64,000 bases of DNA from Marmoricola sp. URHB0036 (GTDB lineage Bacteria; Actinomycetota; Actinomycetes; Propionibacteriales; Nocardioidaceae): the NCBI RefSeq assembly GCF_000426045.1, contig NZ_KE384490.1, forward strand, positions 124,001 to 188,000, read 5' to 3'. Numbering within the stretch: position 1 is the stretch's first letter; each line of letters opens with the position of its first letter. The position numbers and the translations under genes are program-made. This document shows, piece by piece, positions 15,840 to 24,963 of the stretch. A model generated the notes under the pieces. It was given only the letters and a program-made list of their open reading frames with translations, had not been told where the DNA came from and searched no databases.

Positions 15840-17854
15840 CCCTGCACGAGCTCCTCGGCGTCGGCCGGGATGCGGATCACGAGCTCGTCCGGCCCGATGC
15901 TCATGGCCCCGCCCACCGCCTCGGCGCGGTCGAGGATCGCCTGGAGGTCGGCGTCCTCGTGACGCTTGCCGCGCAGCCGCACCACCAGTTCGTGCTCCGC
16001 GAGGGAGAGATCGACGGCGGAGAGCTGATCGAACTCGCGTGCCGCACCGACCAGGCAGGAGTACACCGCTGCTTCGACCGCGTGCACGAACCGCCGACCC
16101 GTCACGGTCGCGTCGACGTGCAGCGCGCCCGACAGCCCGCTGCGGGCGAGGTGTGAGCGCAGCGCCGGCTCGAGCCCGGATCGCGACAGCTGCGTCGGGA
16201 ACAGGCCTCGGGTCAGGTCGCGCAGGGCCTCCAGGGCGGTGTTGGTGGTCAGGACGAGGTCGTCGAGCCCGGTGCGGTCGAGGCCGGCGGCGTTCGCCTC
16301 TCGGGCCCGCACGATCCCGGCCGGGACAGTGGAGAGGTGCGGCAGCACGTCCCTGGAGATGGCGCCCTCCATGGTGCGTCGGGCGACGTCGTCGGCCTCG
16401 ATGATCCGGGCCCGGGAGCGGGCGAGCTCCTCGGTCGTGCGGTCGAGGTCGGCGACGCGGGCGGCGAGCTGGGCCTGCAGCCCGACGTTGCGGAAGGCGA
16501 CGGCGGTCTGGTCGGCGAGCGCCTCGAGCAGGCGTACGTCGGACGTGCGTGGCGCCCCGCCGCTGAGCCAGACCCGGATGCTGCCGAGCTGCTCCCTGCC
16601 GTGGCGAACCGGTACGTCGTGCGCGTCGGCCTCCTCGCCGGGCGTGCCCCACACCGCCGAGAGGGCAGGTAGATCGGAGGCCTGCAGGACCGCAGCAGCG
16701 CCCTGCGCCGACACCGCCCGTCCGGCCGCGCCCGCGACGGCGGGCAACAGCGTGTCGGCCGCGGGAGCGTCGGCGATCCGGTGGCTGAAGTCGAACAGCG
16801 CCTCGTAGGGCTGGGCACGGGAACCGTAGGCCAACCTGTTGGCCAGCTTGATGACCTGTCGGCGCAGCGGCTGGAACGCGACGGCCACCAGGGCCGTGGC
16901 CAGCAGCGACAGCCAGACGCCGCCACTGTCCGGACCGACGCGCGCACCGACCACGACGACGAGGGTGGTGTAGCCGATGGCCGCGAACGCCGTGCCAAGC
17001 GCCAGGACCAGGGTGCGGTTCAGGATCACCTCGACGTCGTAGAGCCGGTAGCGGAGCACAGCGATGCCGAAGAGCGCGATCAGCAGGACGTAGGCGACGT
17101 ACAGCGGCAGGCTGGCGGCCCAGGTCTGCTCACCGCCGTTGACAGCCTGCACCACGAACAGGTTCAGCAGGCCCGCGGCGACGAGGGCGGCCGCCAACGC
17201 GACCAGTCGCACCTGCTGGCGCTCCTCGCCGCGACTCCGGCGCAGTCTGAGCACCATCGAGACGACCGAGGCGAGCAACCCGGCGCTGATCAGCAGGAAG
17301 CCCCCCGAGACCAGGATTCCCGGGAGCAGACCGATGTGGACGGTCGCAGCGCTGATGTCGTAGGTCGCCGGGTCCTGGACCAGGACGCCCGCCGCGCACA
17401 GGATCGCGCCGAGCAGCGTCGTCGCCACGGCGTACCGCCAGCGTGGGGAGAGCGGCCGACCGTTGGGCGCGAGCAGGAAGATCAGTGCGATGGCGGCGAT
17501 CGACAGCTGGCCGCCGAGCAGGGTCGACAGCCAGCCCGACCACCCGGCGAAGCCGCGTGAGCCGGGACCGCTTTCCTCGACCACCCAGATGCTGTAGGCC
17601 TCGGTCAGCAGTGACACCGCGCCGGTGAACCCGATCAGCAGGAGGAGCAGCCCGATGGGATGCCGGCGGTCCTGCGCCAGGATGAGGGCACCTAGCACCG
17701 CGGCGCCGAGGACCGCGAGGTCGACGAACGGGAACCCGTGCACGGCCACGGCGTCCTCGGAGAAGAGCCCTCGGTACTGGGCGGTCACCCAGACGTCCGC
17801 CACCACCGCCACGAAGGTGAGCCCGGTCAGCACCCAGGCCAGACGGGCGGTCAC
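15836..17854 (-). CDS. degenerate HisKA_3-type sensor (pseudokinase)
   Basis: This is a 672-residue membrane protein. About eight to ten hydrophobic helices occupy residues 1-330, followed by a GAF-like segment (about 350-455), a coiled stretch (460-495) and a HisKA_3-like region. At the expected His position the motif reads RRTMEGAIS with Ser500, followed by Arg instead of Asp. The ATPase N-box position reads YSCLVGAAREFD, without the usual Asn, and no GxG lid is seen. It therefore probably cannot autophosphorylate. The GTG start overlaps the stop of the intact kinase gene by 4 bp, suggesting a kinase/pseudokinase pair. Confidence 0.85.
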   Translation of the reverse strand: MTARLAWVLTGLTFVAVVADVWVTAQYRGLFSEDAVAVHGFPFVDLAVLGAAVLGALILAQDRRHPIGLLLLLIGFTGAVSLLTEAYSIWVVEESGPGSRGFAGWSGWLSTLLGGQLSIAAIALIFLLAPNGRPLSPRWRYAVATTLLGAILCAAGVLVQDPATYDISAATVHIGLLPGILVSGGFLLISAGLLASVVSMVLRLRRSRGEERQQVRLVALAAALVAAGLLNLFVVQAVNGGEQTWAASLPLYVAYVLLIALFGIAVLRYRLYDVEVILNRTLVLALGTAFAAIGYTTLVVVVGARVGPDSGGVWLSLLATALVAVAFQPLRRQVIKLANRLAYGSRAQPYEALFDFSHRIADAPAADTLLPAVAGAAGRAVSAQGAAAVLQASDLPALSAVWGTPGEEADAHDVPVRHGREQLGSIRVWLSGGAPRTSDVRLLEALADQTAVAFRNVGLQAQLAARVADLDRTTEELARSRARIIEADDVARRTMEGAISRDVLPHLSTVPAGIVRAREANAAGLDRTGLDDLVLTTNTALEALRDLTRGLFPTQLSRSGLEPALRSHLARSGLSGALHVDATVTGRRFVHAVEAAVYSCLVGAAREFDQLSAVDLSLAEHELVVRLRGKRHEDADLQAILDRAEAVGGAMSIGPDELVIRIPADAEELVQG

Positions 17855-19209
17855 GTCGGATCACCCGCGGGCACCGGCGCCGGCTCGAGCAGCACCGGCA
17901 GCCGGGCACGGATCCGGGTGCCGCCTCCCGGCACGGTCCCGGTGGTGAGTGTGCCGCCGGCCGACTCGATGCGGTCGCGCAGGTTCGCGAGCCCAGTTCC
18001 GGTGGTGGGGGCGGCCGGGTCGAAGCCCACGCCGTCGTCCATGACCACGAAGCCCAGGCGACCGTCGCGTCCGTCGAGGGAGACCCGGATCGAGGTCGCT
18101 CCCGAGTGCTTGGCGGCGTTCTGCACCGCCTCCAGGCAGCAGAAGTACGCCGTGGCCTCGATGCCGGCCGAGTACCTGCCCACCCCGGTCGCGGTGACCT
18201 CGACCGGGATCGGGCTGCCGGCCACGGCGGTGGTGAGCGCGGGAACCAGGCCGTCGGCCCCCAGCTTGCGCGGGTAGATGCCCCGGGAGAGCGCCACGAG
18301 GACCTCGATCGCCTCGGCCGCGGCCTGCTCCTGCTCAGCGAGCAGCGCGTCGGCCCGCTCGCGCGAGCGGTGCGAGAGCGTCTCGGCCAGACGGAGGTTC
18401 ACGGCCAGCGCGACGAGGTGCTGCTGGGCGCCGTCGTGGATGTTGCGCTCGAGGGTGCGTCGCTCGGCGTCCTGGGCGGCGACCAGGCGCTGCCGCGAGA
18501 TGCGTAGCTCCTGTGCGCGGGCGGAGAGCTCCTCGAGACGACGACTGAGCTCGGCGTGCAGCCGCGCCCCGCGCAGGACCGGCCCGGCCTGGTCGGCCAG
18601 ACCTGCGAACAGGCGGGACTCGACCGAGGACAACGGTCGGTGGTCACGCTCGCGGACCACGAGCACGCCGAGGAGCTCACCGGCCTCCACCACGGGGAGT
18701 GACCTGCGCACGTGACCCTGATCGTCGGTGCCCGACGTCGCCGCTGACGGGTCGAGCACGTCATCGTGCTCGGCGGCGTTGGGTGGCCAGGTCGCCGCGA
18801 GCTGCAGCCGGCCGCCGACGACCAGCCAGACCTGGGACCACGCGGCGCCGGTTCCGTCGGCGAGGACCCTGGCCATCCGGGACGGCAGCTCCTGGGCGTC
18901 GTAGCTCCCGGTCACGGTCTGCGAGAAGGTCCGCAGCACGTCGTACGGCGAAGGTCGGCCCTGGTTCACCGCACGGGAGGCAGCCCGCTCGAGCCGCCGC
19001 TGTACCGGGTCGAAGGCGAGTGCGACCACCGCGGTCGCGAGGACAGACAGGGCGACGTCCGGCGACGACGTGTGCCCGAGGAGGGCGCCCAGGCCGAGCA
19101 CCAGCACGGCGTACACCAGGACGACGAAGGCGACCAGTCCGGCGAGCACGAGGGCGTCCGCGAGCAGCTGACGACGAGATCGCCGACGCAACCACTGCAG
19201 CCCTGACAT
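17851..19209 (-). CDS. HisKA_3 sensor histidine kinase, GAF-containing
   Basis: This 452-residue kinase has two N-terminal helices (about residues 15-45 and 50-66), a GAF-type domain (about 90-215), a coiled coil, the phosphoacceptor ERRTLERNIHDGAQQHL with His258, and an ATPase with AVQNAAKHSGA, DDGVGFDPA and GTGLANLRDRI. It is a fully canonical NarL-type kinase. The start MSGLQW at 19209 is the ATG just before the membrane segment. It is first in a two-gene operon with the degenerate paralogue. It faces a MacB-like ABC transporter across a palindrome-bearing promoter; that transporter may be its target. Confidence 0.9.
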   Translation of the reverse strand: MSGLQWLRRRSRRQLLADALVLAGLVAFVVLVYAVLVLGLGALLGHTSSPDVALSVLATAVVALAFDPVQRRLERAASRAVNQGRPSPYDVLRTFSQTVTGSYDAQELPSRMARVLADGTGAAWSQVWLVVGGRLQLAATWPPNAAEHDDVLDPSAATSGTDDQGHVRRSLPVVEAGELLGVLVVRERDHRPLSSVESRLFAGLADQAGPVLRGARLHAELSRRLEELSARAQELRISRQRLVAAQDAERRTLERNIHDGAQQHLVALAVNLRLAETLSHRSRERADALLAEQEQAAAEAIEVLVALSRGIYPRKLGADGLVPALTTAVAGSPIPVEVTATGVGRYSAGIEATAYFCCLEAVQNAAKHSGATSIRVSLDGRDGRLGFVVMDDGVGFDPAAPTTGTGLANLRDRIESAGGTLTTGTVPGGGTRIRARLPVLLEPAPVPAGDPT

Positions 19210-19414
19210 GAGTGCAGTCTGCGCCCTGGCCGGCCCGCGCGGGAGGTGCCTGCCCCCACCCCGGGGGTGGGGTGGCCACACGATCACCCGCACGGAGCGC
19301 GCGGCCAGCCTCGGCCGGCCTGCGCCCAGCTCCATGGTGGCGAGCGCCCTGATCGCGAAGTCTGGGACGTGAGCCACCGGACCGGTGGCCGCCCCCCTCA
19401 ACAGGAGTCACACC
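19210..19414. promoter_or_regulatory. divergent promoter region with G/C palindrome
   Basis: This 205-bp gap separates the kinase operon from the ABC transporter. It contains CCCCACCCC-G-GGGGTGGGG (19254-19272), a 19-bp palindrome with G-runs on both strands. An AGGAG site (19403-19407) precedes the ABC ATPase ATG by 7 bp. No clear -35/-10 boxes were identified. The palindrome could be an operator or form secondary structure. Confidence 0.45.
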
Positions 19415-20173
19415 ATGACCGTCACCACGACTCGCCCCCAGGCTGCGACCGCCACAGCGGCTCGGGCCGAGGGCCTCAGCAAGTTCTACGGCGTCGACGA
19501 GGCAGCCGTCTGGGCACTCGACAACGTCAGCGTCGGCCTCCAGGAAGGGCAGTTCACGGCGATCATGGGGCCATCCGGCTCCGGCAAGTCGACGCTGCTG
19601 CACATGCTCGCCGGCCTCGACCGGCCCAGCTCGGGTGAGGTGTTCCTCGGCGACGTCGAACTCAGCTCGCTCAACGACAAGCAGCTGACGATGCTGCGCC
19701 GGGACCGGATCGGCTTCATCTTCCAGTCCTTCAACCTGCTCCCGACCATGACCGCCGCGGAGAACATCGTCCTCCCGCTGCGGATCGCCGGCCGCAAGCC
19801 GGACGAGCACTGGGTCGCCTCGATCGTCGAGACCGTGGGTCTCAGCGGGCGCCTCGGCCACCGTCCTGCCCAGCTCTCCGGTGGCCAGCAGCAGCGCGTC
19901 GCCGCCGCGCGAGCACTGGCGTCCAAGCCGGAGATCGTCTTCGCCGACGAGCCCACCGGTGCCCTGGACTCGTCGTCGAGCGCCGAGCTCCTCGGATTCC
20001 TCCGCAACGCGGTCACCGAGCTCGGCCAGACCGTCGTGATGGTCACCCACGACCCGACTGCCGCGAGCTACGCGGACCGGGTCATCTTCCTCGCCGACGG
20101 CCAGATCGTCGACGAGATGCACACCCCGACGGCCGACCAGGTCCTCGACTACATGAAGCGCCTAGGAGCCTGA
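19415..20173 (+). CDS. MacB-type ABC transporter ATPase
   Basis: This 252-residue ATPase has Walker A MGPSGSGKSTLLHMLAGLD, Q-loop FIFQSFNLLPTMTAAEN, signature LSGGQQQRVAAARALASKP and Walker B IVFADEPTGALDS. These are the conserved motifs of the MacB/LolD/FtsE mechanotransmission family. AGGAG is 7 bp before the ATG. The permease gene starts 3 bp after its stop. Families of this type in actinobacteria handle lipoproteins, peptides or antibiotics; the substrate is unknown. Confidence 0.94.
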   Translation: MTVTTTRPQAATATAARAEGLSKFYGVDEAAVWALDNVSVGLQEGQFTAIMGPSGSGKSTLLHMLAGLDRPSSGEVFLGDVELSSLNDKQLTMLRRDRIGFIFQSFNLLPTMTAAENIVLPLRIAGRKPDEHWVASIVETVGLSGRLGHRPAQLSGGQQQRVAAARALASKPEIVFADEPTGALDSSSSAELLGFLRNAVTELGQTVVMVTHDPTAASYADRVIFLADGQIVDEMHTPTADQVLDYMKRLGA

Positions 20174-20176
20174 GCC

Positions 20177-22720
20177 ATGTTCTCCACCACCATTCGACAG
20201 ATGCTGGCGCACAAGCTGCGCCTCGTCCTCACGACGGCGTCGATCGCGCTCGGGGTCGCGTTCCTCGCCGGCACACTCGTGCTGACCGACACCATGGGGC
20301 TCGCCTTCGAGCAGCTCTTCGGCAAGGTCTCCTCGGGCACCGACGCGGTCGTCCGCGCCGAGGCCCCCTACACCGCCTCCGACGGCGTCGGCACCAGCCG
20401 GGGTCCGATCCCCGCCTCGGCGCTGGCCGCCGTCAAGGCCACCGACGGCGTCCGCGCCGCCGAGGGCACCGTCACCGGCTACGCGCTGCTCACCGACACC
20501 AAGGGCAAGGCCGTCCTCACCAGCGGCGGGGCGCCTACCCAGGGCTACTCGATGCCGTCGGACGAGAAGCTGCGCGGTGACGTGGAGCTGATGAGCGGTA
20601 CGGCGCCGGACAGTGCCGACGAGGTCGCCATCGACGCCACCAGCGCCGAGGAGCACCACATCAAGCTGGGCTCGTCGATCAAGGTGCTCTTCTCGGGTCC
20701 GACCCGTGAGTTCACTGTCGTCGGCACGGTCGGCTTCGGTGGTGAGAAGAACCTCGGGGGCACCACCTCGGCGTACTTCGACACCGCCACCGCCCAGCAG
20801 GTCCTCGGCACGCCTGGTCAGTTCGACAGCATCGCCGTGAGCGCCGACCAGGGCGTCAGCCAGGCCGAGCTCGCCGAGAACCTGAGCGCGGTCGTCCCCG
20901 ACGGGCTCGAGGCCGTCACCGGGAAGACCGTGGCCCAGGAGAGCTCGGACGCGATCAAGAAGGACCTCAAGATCGTCGGGATCATGTTCATGATCTTCGC
21001 CGGCATCGCGTTGTTCGTCGGGTCCTTCATCATCTGGAACACCTTCACGATGATCGTGACCCAGCGCTCACGCGAGATCGCCCTGCTGCGCGCCGTCGGC
21101 AGCACCCGGCGCCAGATCATGCGGAGTCTCCTGCTGGAGGCACTGTTGCTCGGTACGGCGGCCTCGGCCGTGGGCGTGGCACTGGGTGTCGGCGTGGCCA
21201 AGGGCCTCAAGACGCTGATGGACGCGGTGGGGTTCAGCCTGCCGAGCACGTCACTGCAGCTCGAGCCCCGCACCATCTGGGTCTCCCTGCTCGTCGGCAC
21301 CGCGGTGACAGTCGTCGCCGCGCTCGTCCCGGCTCGCCGGGCGACGAAGGTGCTGCCGGTCGAGGCGCTCCGGGAGTCCACTCCCGGTGCGGAGAAGCCC
21401 TCGATCCGTCGCGCCGTGATCGGGGTCGCGCTCACCGGCGCCGGCACCACGGTCATGCTGTTCACCCTGTACGGCGGCCTGGCCAAGGCCTTCTTCGGAC
21501 CCGGCCTGCTCGCCGTGATGGTGGGAGTGATGGTGTCCCTGCCGTTCGCCGTCCGTCCGCTCGCCGCGATGATCGGCAAGCCGCTCAGCTGGCGTGGGCT
21601 CCCCGGGGAGCTGGCGAAGCAGAACGCGATGCGCAACCCGCGTCGTACCTCCTCGACGGCTGCTGCCCTGATGATCGGCCTCACCCTGGTCGTGAGCATG
21701 GGCGTGTTCGCCTCGTCGCTGAAGCACTCCTTCGGTGACGTGATCTCCGACCAGACCAGTGCGGACCTGTTCGTCACGACCGCCAGTGCCCAAGGCGCGG
21801 GCTACAGCCCGTCGGTCATCGGCGCGGTCGAGGACGCGCCGGGTGTCGAGCAGGTCTCGGCCTCCTCGTGGGGCGAGGCGCACTTCCTCGGTGCTGGTTC
21901 GTCGTACTCGGCGATCGACCCGGCCACGGCCGGGAAGGTGATGAACCTCGAGGTCTCGAAGGGTTCGCTCGCGGCCCTGGGCCGGGACGGCGTGGTCGTC
22001 TCCAGGTCAGCCGCCACCCAGCACAAGTGGGACATCGGCAGCATCGTGAACGCCGAGTTCCCAGCCACCGGCCAGCACCGGCTGCACGTCGTCGGGGTGT
22101 ACGACGGGAAGGGCTGGATCGGCGACAACTACGTCATCAGCCTCGACGAGCAGAAGGCCTTCGCCGGCCAGCAGCTCGTGACGTCGGCCCTGGTCACCCT
22201 GGCCGCTGGTGCGGACAAGGGCGAGGTGGAGCAGGCGATCGCGACCGCGCTCGCCGACCACCCCGACGCCCGCGTCCAGGACCAGAAGGAGTTCGAGAAG
22301 ACGGCGAGCGGGAGCATCGACAGCCTGCTGCAGTTCGTCACCATGATGCTGCTGCTGGCGGTGCTGATCGCGCTGCTGGGCATCGTGAACACCCTGGCGC
22401 TGTCGGTGTTCGAGCGCACCCGGGAGCTCGGTCTCCTGCGGGCGGTCGGCATGACGAAGTCGCAGGTGCGCGCCATGGTCCGCTGGGAGTCGGTGGTGAT
22501 CTCGTTGATCGGCGCGCTGAGCGGTGCGGCCCTCGGGATCGGCATCGGGCTGGCCATGTCACAGGCCCTGAAGGACGAGGGGATCAAGGCCATCTCGATC
22601 CCGGTTCCCCAGGTGACGATGTACGTCGTGCTGGCCGCGGTCGCCGGGGTCATCGCGGCCATCGGCCCGGCCCGGTCGGCCTCCAGGGTCGACGTGCTCA
22701 GGGCGGTGGTCACCGACTGA
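20177..22720 (+). CDS. FtsX-domain ABC permease, duplicated
   Basis: This 847-residue permease has two FtsX-type modules. Helices lie near the N-terminus (about 17-37), a cluster around 270-390, another near 420-490, and a last cluster of about 715-840. Large extracytoplasmic domains fall between residues 40-260 and 530-710. Typical permease sequences are QRSREIALLRAVGSTRRQI and ERTRELGLLRAVGMTKSQV, one per half. It pairs with the ATPase immediately upstream. The gene ends at a strong inverted repeat shared with the convergent kinase gene. Confidence 0.92.
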   Translation: MFSTTIRQMLAHKLRLVLTTASIALGVAFLAGTLVLTDTMGLAFEQLFGKVSSGTDAVVRAEAPYTASDGVGTSRGPIPASALAAVKATDGVRAAEGTVTGYALLTDTKGKAVLTSGGAPTQGYSMPSDEKLRGDVELMSGTAPDSADEVAIDATSAEEHHIKLGSSIKVLFSGPTREFTVVGTVGFGGEKNLGGTTSAYFDTATAQQVLGTPGQFDSIAVSADQGVSQAELAENLSAVVPDGLEAVTGKTVAQESSDAIKKDLKIVGIMFMIFAGIALFVGSFIIWNTFTMIVTQRSREIALLRAVGSTRRQIMRSLLLEALLLGTAASAVGVALGVGVAKGLKTLMDAVGFSLPSTSLQLEPRTIWVSLLVGTAVTVVAALVPARRATKVLPVEALRESTPGAEKPSIRRAVIGVALTGAGTTVMLFTLYGGLAKAFFGPGLLAVMVGVMVSLPFAVRPLAAMIGKPLSWRGLPGELAKQNAMRNPRRTSSTAAALMIGLTLVVSMGVFASSLKHSFGDVISDQTSADLFVTTASAQGAGYSPSVIGAVEDAPGVEQVSASSWGEAHFLGAGSSYSAIDPATAGKVMNLEVSKGSLAALGRDGVVVSRSAATQHKWDIGSIVNAEFPATGQHRLHVVGVYDGKGWIGDNYVISLDEQKAFAGQQLVTSALVTLAAGADKGEVEQAIATALADHPDARVQDQKEFEKTASGSIDSLLQFVTMMLLLAVLIALLGIVNTLALSVFERTRELGLLRAVGMTKSQVRAMVRWESVVISLIGALSGAALGIGIGLAMSQALKDEGIKAISIPVPQVTMYVVLAAVAGVIAAIGPARSASRVDVLRAVVTD

Positions 22721-22743
22721 CCTGGCCCTCCGAGAACCCGGCA

Positions 22744-22776
22744 GAGCCCGGCGCGTCCGCCAGACGCGCCGGGCTC
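22744..22776. terminator. bidirectional terminator hairpin
   Basis: A perfect 13-bp stem, GAGCCCGGCGCGT (22744-22756) and ACGCGCCGGGCTC (22764-22776), has a 7-nt loop. It sits in the 75-bp gap between the convergent permease and kinase genes. There is no T-run on either side, as is common for terminators in GC-rich actinobacteria. Confidence 0.8.
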
Positions 22777-22795
22777 GCGGCACGTCGTGACCGGC

Positions 22796-23977
22796 TCAGG
22801 TGGAGCCGTGGGGCGCGATCTCGAGCGGGAGCGTGAAGGAGAAGGTGCTGCCGACCCCCTCGACGCTGCTGGCCTCGAACACTCCGCCCATGAGGTGCAC
22901 GAGCTCCTGGGAGATCGCAAGACCGAGCCCGGCGCCGCCGTACTTGCGAGTGGTGGAGGTGTCGGCCTGGGTGAAGGACTCGAAGACCGCGCTCATCTGC
23001 TCGGTCGGGATACCGATCCCGGAGTCCTCGACGGTGAAGCGGACGTCGGTGACGCGGTCGCGCACCTTCGAGGTGTGCACGCCGAGCCTGACCTCCCCCT
23101 GGTCGGTGAACTTCATCGCGTTGCCGAGCAGGTTGGTCAACACCTGCGAGATGCGCATGGCGTCGCCGTACACGTGCGTGGGTAGGGTGGTGTCGAGGTC
23201 CCAGGTGAAGGTGAGCCCCTCCTTGTAGGCCAGCGGGCCGGCCCAGGTGATCGCGTCGGCGGCCACCTCCTGGAGGCTGATCACAGTCTCCTGGACGTCG
23301 AGCTTGCCGGCCTCGAGGCGTGAGACGTCGAGGATGTCGTTGACGAGGCGGTGCAGCTTCTCGGCGTTGCGCTGCACGATCGCCACCAGTGCCCGGTCGC
23401 CCGGACTGAGGTCGCCCTCGGCCAGGATCTCGGTCGCGCCGAGCACGCTCGTGAGCGGCGTACGCACCTCGTGGCTCATGTTGGCCAGGAACAACGTCTT
23501 GGCCGCGCTGGCCTCCTCGGCGGCCCGACGGGTGCGCTCGAGCTCGCGGCGCAGCTCGTTCTGCTCGGTGACGTCCTCGGCCAGTCCGTGCACACCGACC
23601 ACCTCGCCGCACACCACCACGGGTACGGCGGTCACCCGCAGCTCGATGACGCTGCCGTCCTTGTGCCGCATGTTGGCCTCGAGCTGCTGCGGCTCGCGGT
23701 GCAGTGCTCCCTCGAAGGCGGCGACGGAGGCCGGCAGGTGCTCCGGGGCGATCACGTCGGTGAAGTTCATCCGGAGGAACTCCTCGAGGGAGTAGCCGCT
23801 CACCTCCGCCGAGACGACGTTGGCGTCGATGAAGTTGCCCTCGAGGTCGAGGGAGAACGCCGCGTGCGGGCTGTAGGCGAACAGCGACCGGTAGCGCTCG
23901 ATGCTCTCGGCCAGGTCGCGCTCGGTCGACGATTGCTGCGCGCTGCGGACCTGGTGGTCCGTCCGTGCTGCAGGCAT
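22796..23977 (-). CDS. soluble PAS-HisKA histidine kinase
   Basis: This 393-residue kinase has no membrane segment. An N-terminal PAS domain (about residues 25-150; RYRSLFAYSPHAAFSLDLEG) is followed by HisKA LFLANMSHEVRTPLTSVLGA and an HATPase with LLGNAMKFTDQGEV, VEDSGIGIPTEQM and YGGAGLGLAISQELVHLMGG. It resembles the N-terminal half of hybrid kinases but lacks a receiver, and no regulator gene is adjacent, so it is an orphan. The ATG at 23977 has GGGAG 5 bp upstream, preferred over a GTG 27 bp earlier. Confidence 0.9.
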   Translation of the reverse strand: MPAARTDHQVRSAQQSSTERDLAESIERYRSLFAYSPHAAFSLDLEGNFIDANVVSAEVSGYSLEEFLRMNFTDVIAPEHLPASVAAFEGALHREPQQLEANMRHKDGSVIELRVTAVPVVVCGEVVGVHGLAEDVTEQNELRRELERTRRAAEEASAAKTLFLANMSHEVRTPLTSVLGATEILAEGDLSPGDRALVAIVQRNAEKLHRLVNDILDVSRLEAGKLDVQETVISLQEVAADAITWAGPLAYKEGLTFTWDLDTTLPTHVYGDAMRISQVLTNLLGNAMKFTDQGEVRLGVHTSKVRDRVTDVRFTVEDSGIGIPTEQMSAVFESFTQADTSTTRKYGGAGLGLAISQELVHLMGGVFEASSVEGVGSTFSFTLPLEIAPHGST

Positions 23978-24067
23978 CAACACTCCCGAGTCGTGAGGTC
24001 TCACATGCTGCCACGCCGACGGCCGGGTATCTGGTGATTCAACCGATTCTTCGCGCCGTGGCGCGGC

Positions 24068-24820
24068 TCAGGACAGCTCGGCTCCCAGGCGGCGCGCGGC
24101 CTCCTGGAGCACGGGTACGGCGTGCACCAGCAGCTCGTCGCTCATCCGGGGTGCCGGTCCCGAGATCGACATCGCCAGCCGGGTCCGCGAACCCGGGACC
24201 GCGACCGCCACGCAGCGCACCCCGACCTCCTGCTCGCCCTCGTCCATGGCGTAGCCCCGGCCCCTGACCAGGGCGAGCTGGGCCAGCAGGTCGTCGGGAT
24301 CGGTCAGGGTGTGCGGGGTGTGCCGCGGCAGGCCGGTGCGCGCGAGCAGCGCCCGGACCTCGGCGTCGGCGGAGAGGGCCAGCAGCGCCTTGCCGACGGC
24401 GGTGCAGTGGGGGAGGACCCGACGGCCGACCTCGGTGAACATCCGCATCGAGTGCCGGCCGGGTGCCTGGGCGACGTAGGCGACCTGGTCGCCGTCGAGC
24501 ATCGCGAGGTTGGCGGTCTCGCCGATCTCGTCGACCAGGTGGCCCAGGTGCGGCTGCGCGACCGAGTCGAGCATGGCCGAGGAGCTCTCGGCCAGCAGGA
24601 AGAGGCGGGGTCCGAGGGCGTAGCGCCGGGAGGGCTCCTGGCGCAGGTAGCCCAGGTCCACGAGCGTGCGGGCGAGCCGGTGCAGGGTGGCCGGCGCCAG
24701 GCCGGAGGCCGCGGAGAGCTCGGAGATCGACATCGCCCCGCGCTGCGCCGCCACCAGCTCGAGCAGGCCGAAGGCGCGTTGCAGGGACTGAACCCCGCCC
24801 TTGGTGGGTACGTCGGTCAT
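24068..24820 (-). CDS. IclR-family transcriptional regulator
   Basis: This 250-residue IclR regulator has an N-terminal winged helix (AMSISELSAASGLAPATLHR then LARTLVDLGYL) and a C-terminal effector domain (LPHCTAVGKALLALS, GVRCVAVAVPG). It is divergent from glcB, and two TTCC-N7-GGAA sites lie between them. It is most likely the glyoxylate- or glycolate-responsive regulator of the downstream glc operon, by analogy with IclR/AllR proteins; effector identity is inference. Confidence 0.93.
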   Translation of the reverse strand: MTDVPTKGGVQSLQRAFGLLELVAAQRGAMSISELSAASGLAPATLHRLARTLVDLGYLRQEPSRRYALGPRLFLLAESSSAMLDSVAQPHLGHLVDEIGETANLAMLDGDQVAYVAQAPGRHSMRMFTEVGRRVLPHCTAVGKALLALSADAEVRALLARTGLPRHTPHTLTDPDDLLAQLALVRGRGYAMDEGEQEVGVRCVAVAVPGSRTRLAMSISGPAPRMSDELLVHAVPVLQEAARRLGAELS

Positions 24821-24963
24821 CAGGTGTCTCTCCCGCCCCGAGATTCCGCATGCCGGAACGTCATCAGCCTAGCGGCTCTTGACATGCGAGAACAGGATCG
24901 GAATGGTCGGTGACCGGGGCCACACCCAGTTCCACGATGCGGAAACCGCAGCAGAGGAGTGAC
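24821..24963. promoter_or_regulatory. IclR-glcB divergent control region
   Basis: Two related inverted repeats lie here: TTCCGCATGCCGGAA (24844-24858) and TTCCACGATGCGGAA (24930-24944), both TTCC-N7-GGAA. Between them is TTGACA (24879-24884), with a weak AATGGT 17 bp downstream as a possible glcB promoter. Binding of the divergent IclR protein to both sites could loop or block the promoter. GAGGAG (24954-24959) is the glcB ribosome site. Confidence 0.65.
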
